Shown here: one piece after another, positions 40,515-42,971 of the stretch
How the letters are laid out: each line of letters begins with the position of its first letter
Position numbering within the stretch: the first letter of the stretch is position 1
Assembly (NCBI GenBank): GCA_900314445.1
Contig: OMVA01000007.1
Location: 1 to 42,971 of the forward strand
DNA length: 42,971 nt
DNA from: an uncultured Lachnospiraceae bacterium
GTDB lineage: Bacteria; Bacillota; Clostridia; Lachnospirales; Lachnospiraceae
Direction: 5' to 3'
Translations under genes and position numbers: made by a program
Notes under the pieces: model-generated
Told to the model about the DNA's origin: nothing
What the model saw: only the letters and a program-made list of their open reading frames with translations
Databases searched by the model: none

Positions 40515-42176
40515 TTAAACCTCTCCTACTTCCCATAAATTCTGAATACCTCTTGTCATAGCCCTATGATATAGAATTAAGTCCATAATCACAAGCAGGA
40601 TAAATGCAATTGCACCAACAAGAAGAGCACTCATAGCAGTTACACGGCTTATATAGAAAAGTCCTCCACCAATAAAGACAGCAGTCAGAATGGAAATTGC
40701 CATACAGAAAAAGGTATTATCATTCTCACGAAGAGAAGATAAAACATCTTCCCATACAAGTTTTGGATTCATGGAATCCAGTAACATTCCCAAATAGGTT
40801 ACAAAGAAGGCTGCCGCTGCTTGCAGAAGCACCATCATAATCATATGCGCAATTGGCATATGAATATAAATTCCAAAACCTAGCATAAATGGAATGGTTC
40901 CAAGACTCGTTACCGTCATGCTGACCTGGGCCTTGGCATGCCATGTATATTTTAAATCCAGAGGTATGGCTCTCATGAAATAGAAGTTCTCTCCTTCTCT
41001 TGAGAAGGCATCAGATCCCAGAGAATTCATGGATGCCATCACCAGGGTAATGGCCATGGCAAAGAGCATAATCAGTACGCTATAGGAATTTCCATCTCCA
41101 TACCTGGCAACCTGAACTTCCTGACTTAGATCCGTTCCCAGAATCTTCCAGGCAATGATTACAAATACTGGCCAGATAAAAGTTACTGCCACACAGTTGG
41201 TAAAGAATACATTGGTGCGCATAAGAATATGATATTCCTTGGCTCTCAGAGCTCGCCCAATACTACAAACCTTCTCTGTCTTTGATAAATCAATGGCCTT
41301 GGATGAAGCATGACTTGCTTCTCCCAGTCCAGTAACTGACTGAACATAAAAGGCCTGTGCAATCAAAAGAAAAAGTACTACCAAAGCCAGGGATATGGCA
41401 AGATAGCCAAGCAGGGCAAGTACATTTCCACTGGCCATAAACCGACTCAGCATACTGATCTGTGGAAATAAAATCTTCAGTACATGTACAAAAGCCACAT
41501 CGCCTGCAGATGCACTTACAATAAAAGCATCCAGATCCTGATTAGAAAGACTAAGAAGAGCGCCCACCATAAATGCTGCAATAATCAGCATAAAGATTCC
41601 AGAGATTCTTCGTACCGTATCCTTGCTATGAATCAGTCGGGAAAACCGCATCATAAGAATGCCGATAATGGCACATGCTGCTGTTGGTGCTACAGATAAT
41701 GTAAATCCTGCTGCAATGGATACAATCCACATAAGAGGATTTGCTGACACTGCCAGACAGAATCCAATATTGCAAGCCAGAACAATCATAAACTGAATCA
41801 CATTTTCATTCATGAAAACAGCAAGTAACTTGGCACCAGCAATCTCCCAAGGCTTAATTGGTAAGGGAAGAATGTGCTGAATATCTTCAGAGAAATATAA
41901 TTCATTAAATACAACATTAATTCCGAGCATGACAGTAAAGATGGAAATCAGTCCGTACATAAGCTGAATACCAAAGGCAGGACTGGCACTTTCTGAAAGA
42001 GACTTTGTCATGAGAAATGTCAGTAAAGCTGAACCCACCATTACCGGTATAAATACGAAAAGCAGAACAATGGTAATGATCACTGCCACCATTCTCTTTC
42101 TTCTTTTTTCAGTCGCCTTATCCATTCGGATATCTGCCATCAGAACCCGGTAAAGCGACAAGAGATTTTTAAACAT
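40515..42176 (-). CDS. ABC-2 type exporter, large permease subunit
   Basis: The 553-residue membrane protein has about twelve hydrophobic segments. NELYFSEDIQHILPLPIKPWEI (about residues 91-112) and FSREGENFYFMRAIPLDLKYTW (about 390-411) are the two pseudo-symmetric cytosolic loops that resemble known long ABC-2 permeases of Firmicutes, in which one chain carries two permease halves. It works with the ATPase encoded 11 bases upstream. The cargo is unknown. AGGAGG precedes the start. Confidence 0.88.
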   Translation of the reverse strand: MFKNLLSLYRVLMADIRMDKATEKRRKRMVAVIITIVLLFVFIPVMVGSALLTFLMTKSLSESASPAFGIQLMYGLISIFTVMLGINVVFNELYFSEDIQHILPLPIKPWEIAGAKLLAVFMNENVIQFMIVLACNIGFCLAVSANPLMWIVSIAAGFTLSVAPTAACAIIGILMMRFSRLIHSKDTVRRISGIFMLIIAAFMVGALLSLSNQDLDAFIVSASAGDVAFVHVLKILFPQISMLSRFMASGNVLALLGYLAISLALVVLFLLIAQAFYVQSVTGLGEASHASSKAIDLSKTEKVCSIGRALRAKEYHILMRTNVFFTNCVAVTFIWPVFVIIAWKILGTDLSQEVQVARYGDGNSYSVLIMLFAMAITLVMASMNSLGSDAFSREGENFYFMRAIPLDLKYTWHAKAQVSMTVTSLGTIPFMLGFGIYIHMPIAHMIMMVLLQAAAAFFVTYLGMLLDSMNPKLVWEDVLSSLRENDNTFFCMAISILTAVFIGGGLFYISRVTAMSALLVGAIAFILLVIMDLILYHRAMTRGIQNLWEVGEV

Positions 42177-42187
42177 AGCCGCTCCTC

Positions 42188-42928
42188 CTATTTCTGATCT
42201 GCATTCATTTCTTCGCCAGTAATCTCCAGGAAGATTTTCTCCAGGTCCTTGTCTCCATATTCTTTTTTTAATGCATCCAGTGTGCCTTCATACTGGAGAG
42301 TTCCCTTGGCCACAATGATAATTCGGTCACAAAGTTTTTCTGCCACTTCCAGCACATGGGTGGAAAAAAGCACACTGTTGCCCTTGTCCGCATGTTCTCG
42401 CATCATCTGTTTCAGATGGAAGGCTGCCTGAGGGTCCAGTCCCACCATAGGTTCGTCCAAAATCCAGACTGCCGGATTATGCACAAGAGCCGCAATCACC
42501 ATAAGCTTTTGTCTCATACCATGAGAATAGCTGGTCATACGCTCTCCCAGATCTTTCTCCATACCAAACTGCTTGGCAAAGTAAGGAATTCTTTCCTTCC
42601 GCTCCTCTTCTGTAACCTTGTAAATATCAGCCAGGAAGTTAATATATTCCAATCCCGTTAGTTTCAGGAAGGTATCCGGATTATCCGAAATGTAACCAAT
42701 AATCTGCTTGGCCTTGATAGGATCCTTTTTCATATCGAATTCATTAATCTGAATCTCACCATCATCCGGCTTGAGGATTCCTGTCAGCATCTTAATGGTC
42801 GTGGTCTTACCTGCACCGTTGGGTCCGATGAAGCCCACAATTTCTCCATCATTTACGTCAAATGAGATGTCCGAAACTGCCTTCACTTTCCCATTGTATG
42901 TCTTACCCAGATTTTTAACTTTAATCAT
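42188..42928 (-). CDS. ABC-2 type exporter, ATPase subunit
   Basis: The 246-residue ATPase has Walker A GPNGAGKTT, a signature SHGMRQKLM that lacks the usual SGG core (YSHGM), and Walker B VWILDEPMVGLDP. This set is typical of CcmA-type ATPases partnered with ABC-2 permeases. The start MIKVKNLGK was chosen because GAGGAG precedes it; the in-frame ATG at 42961 lacks such a site. It is the first gene of a three-gene operon with the permease and asparaginase. Its promoter is probably outside the window. Confidence 0.92.
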   Translation of the reverse strand: MIKVKNLGKTYNGKVKAVSDISFDVNDGEIVGFIGPNGAGKTTTIKMLTGILKPDDGEIQINEFDMKKDPIKAKQIIGYISDNPDTFLKLTGLEYINFLADIYKVTEEERKERIPYFAKQFGMEKDLGERMTSYSHGMRQKLMVIAALVHNPAVWILDEPMVGLDPQAAFHLKQMMREHADKGNSVLFSTHVLEVAEKLCDRIIIVAKGTLQYEGTLDALKKEYGDKDLEKIFLEITGEEMNADQK

Positions 42929-42971
42929 AATACCTCTCCTCGCCTTTTCCCCAATACCCACCTGTTACAAA

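Overview
This is about 43 kb of chromosome from a low-GC, Gram-positive anaerobe, most likely a member of Clostridia close to Lachnospiraceae (inference). The grounds are a single-chain pyruvate:ferredoxin oxidoreductase, a sufCBDSU cluster with the Firmicutes scaffold SufU, a DnaD-type replication protein with two DnaD domains followed by a DnaC/DnaI-type loader, AGGAGG ribosome-binding sites and sigma-A promoters, several with extended -10 elements. I see no transposase, integrase, phage gene, CRISPR array, rRNA or tRNA.

Layout. 1-6.1 kb (minus strand): a 40-aa ORF, a PAS-domain protein, nifJ, then a two-gene cassette of an acyl carrier protein and a papain/C39-like partner. 6.2-6.4 kb: a palindrome-rich non-coding element. 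6.5-8.8 kb: rpmG-secE-nusG-rplK-rplA, closed by a terminator. 8.9-12.9 kb: a lipoprotein, a Wzm/Wzt-like polysaccharide ABC exporter, uppP, and an rsuA-like pseudouridine synthase. 13.2-14.2 kb: ilvE. 14.6-19.8 kb (plus strand): murC, a cluster of five DnaA-box-like sequences, dnaD-dnaC and prs. 19.9-26.8 kb (minus): LysR regulator, cysK, a rhodanese-TtcA fusion, and an amino-acid ABC transporter whose second gene carries two nearly identical substrate-binding domains fused to the permease. 27-32 kb: sufCBDSU. 32.2-35.9 kb: an amidohydrolase and an SbcD/SbcC-like pair in which both partners have lost most catalytic residues. 36.1-39.3 kb (plus): two overlapping CmpB-family membrane proteins and a MATE exporter. 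39.5-42.9 kb (minus): an ABC-2 exporter operon with a trailing asparaginase.

How genes work together. cysK, the rhodanese-TtcA fusion, the amino-acid importer and the suf operon make a 12-kb sulfur and Fe-S neighbourhood that would supply clusters for proteins such as NifJ. murC and uppP serve the cell wall. dnaD, dnaC and prs serve replication and nucleotide supply, and the DnaA boxes suggest that dnaD-dnaC is tied to DnaA.

Non-coding structure. The most unusual signal is a dispersed family of short palindromic repeats built on GCAAATGRACT (core GCAAATGAACTGCGC). It occurs in at least ten intergenic places, and copies of the core also lie in frame inside genes. Two copies differ by exactly one internal 15-base deletion. 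The other strong candidates for something undescribed are the degenerate SbcCD-like pair, the DnaA-box cluster before dnaD, and the ACP cassette.
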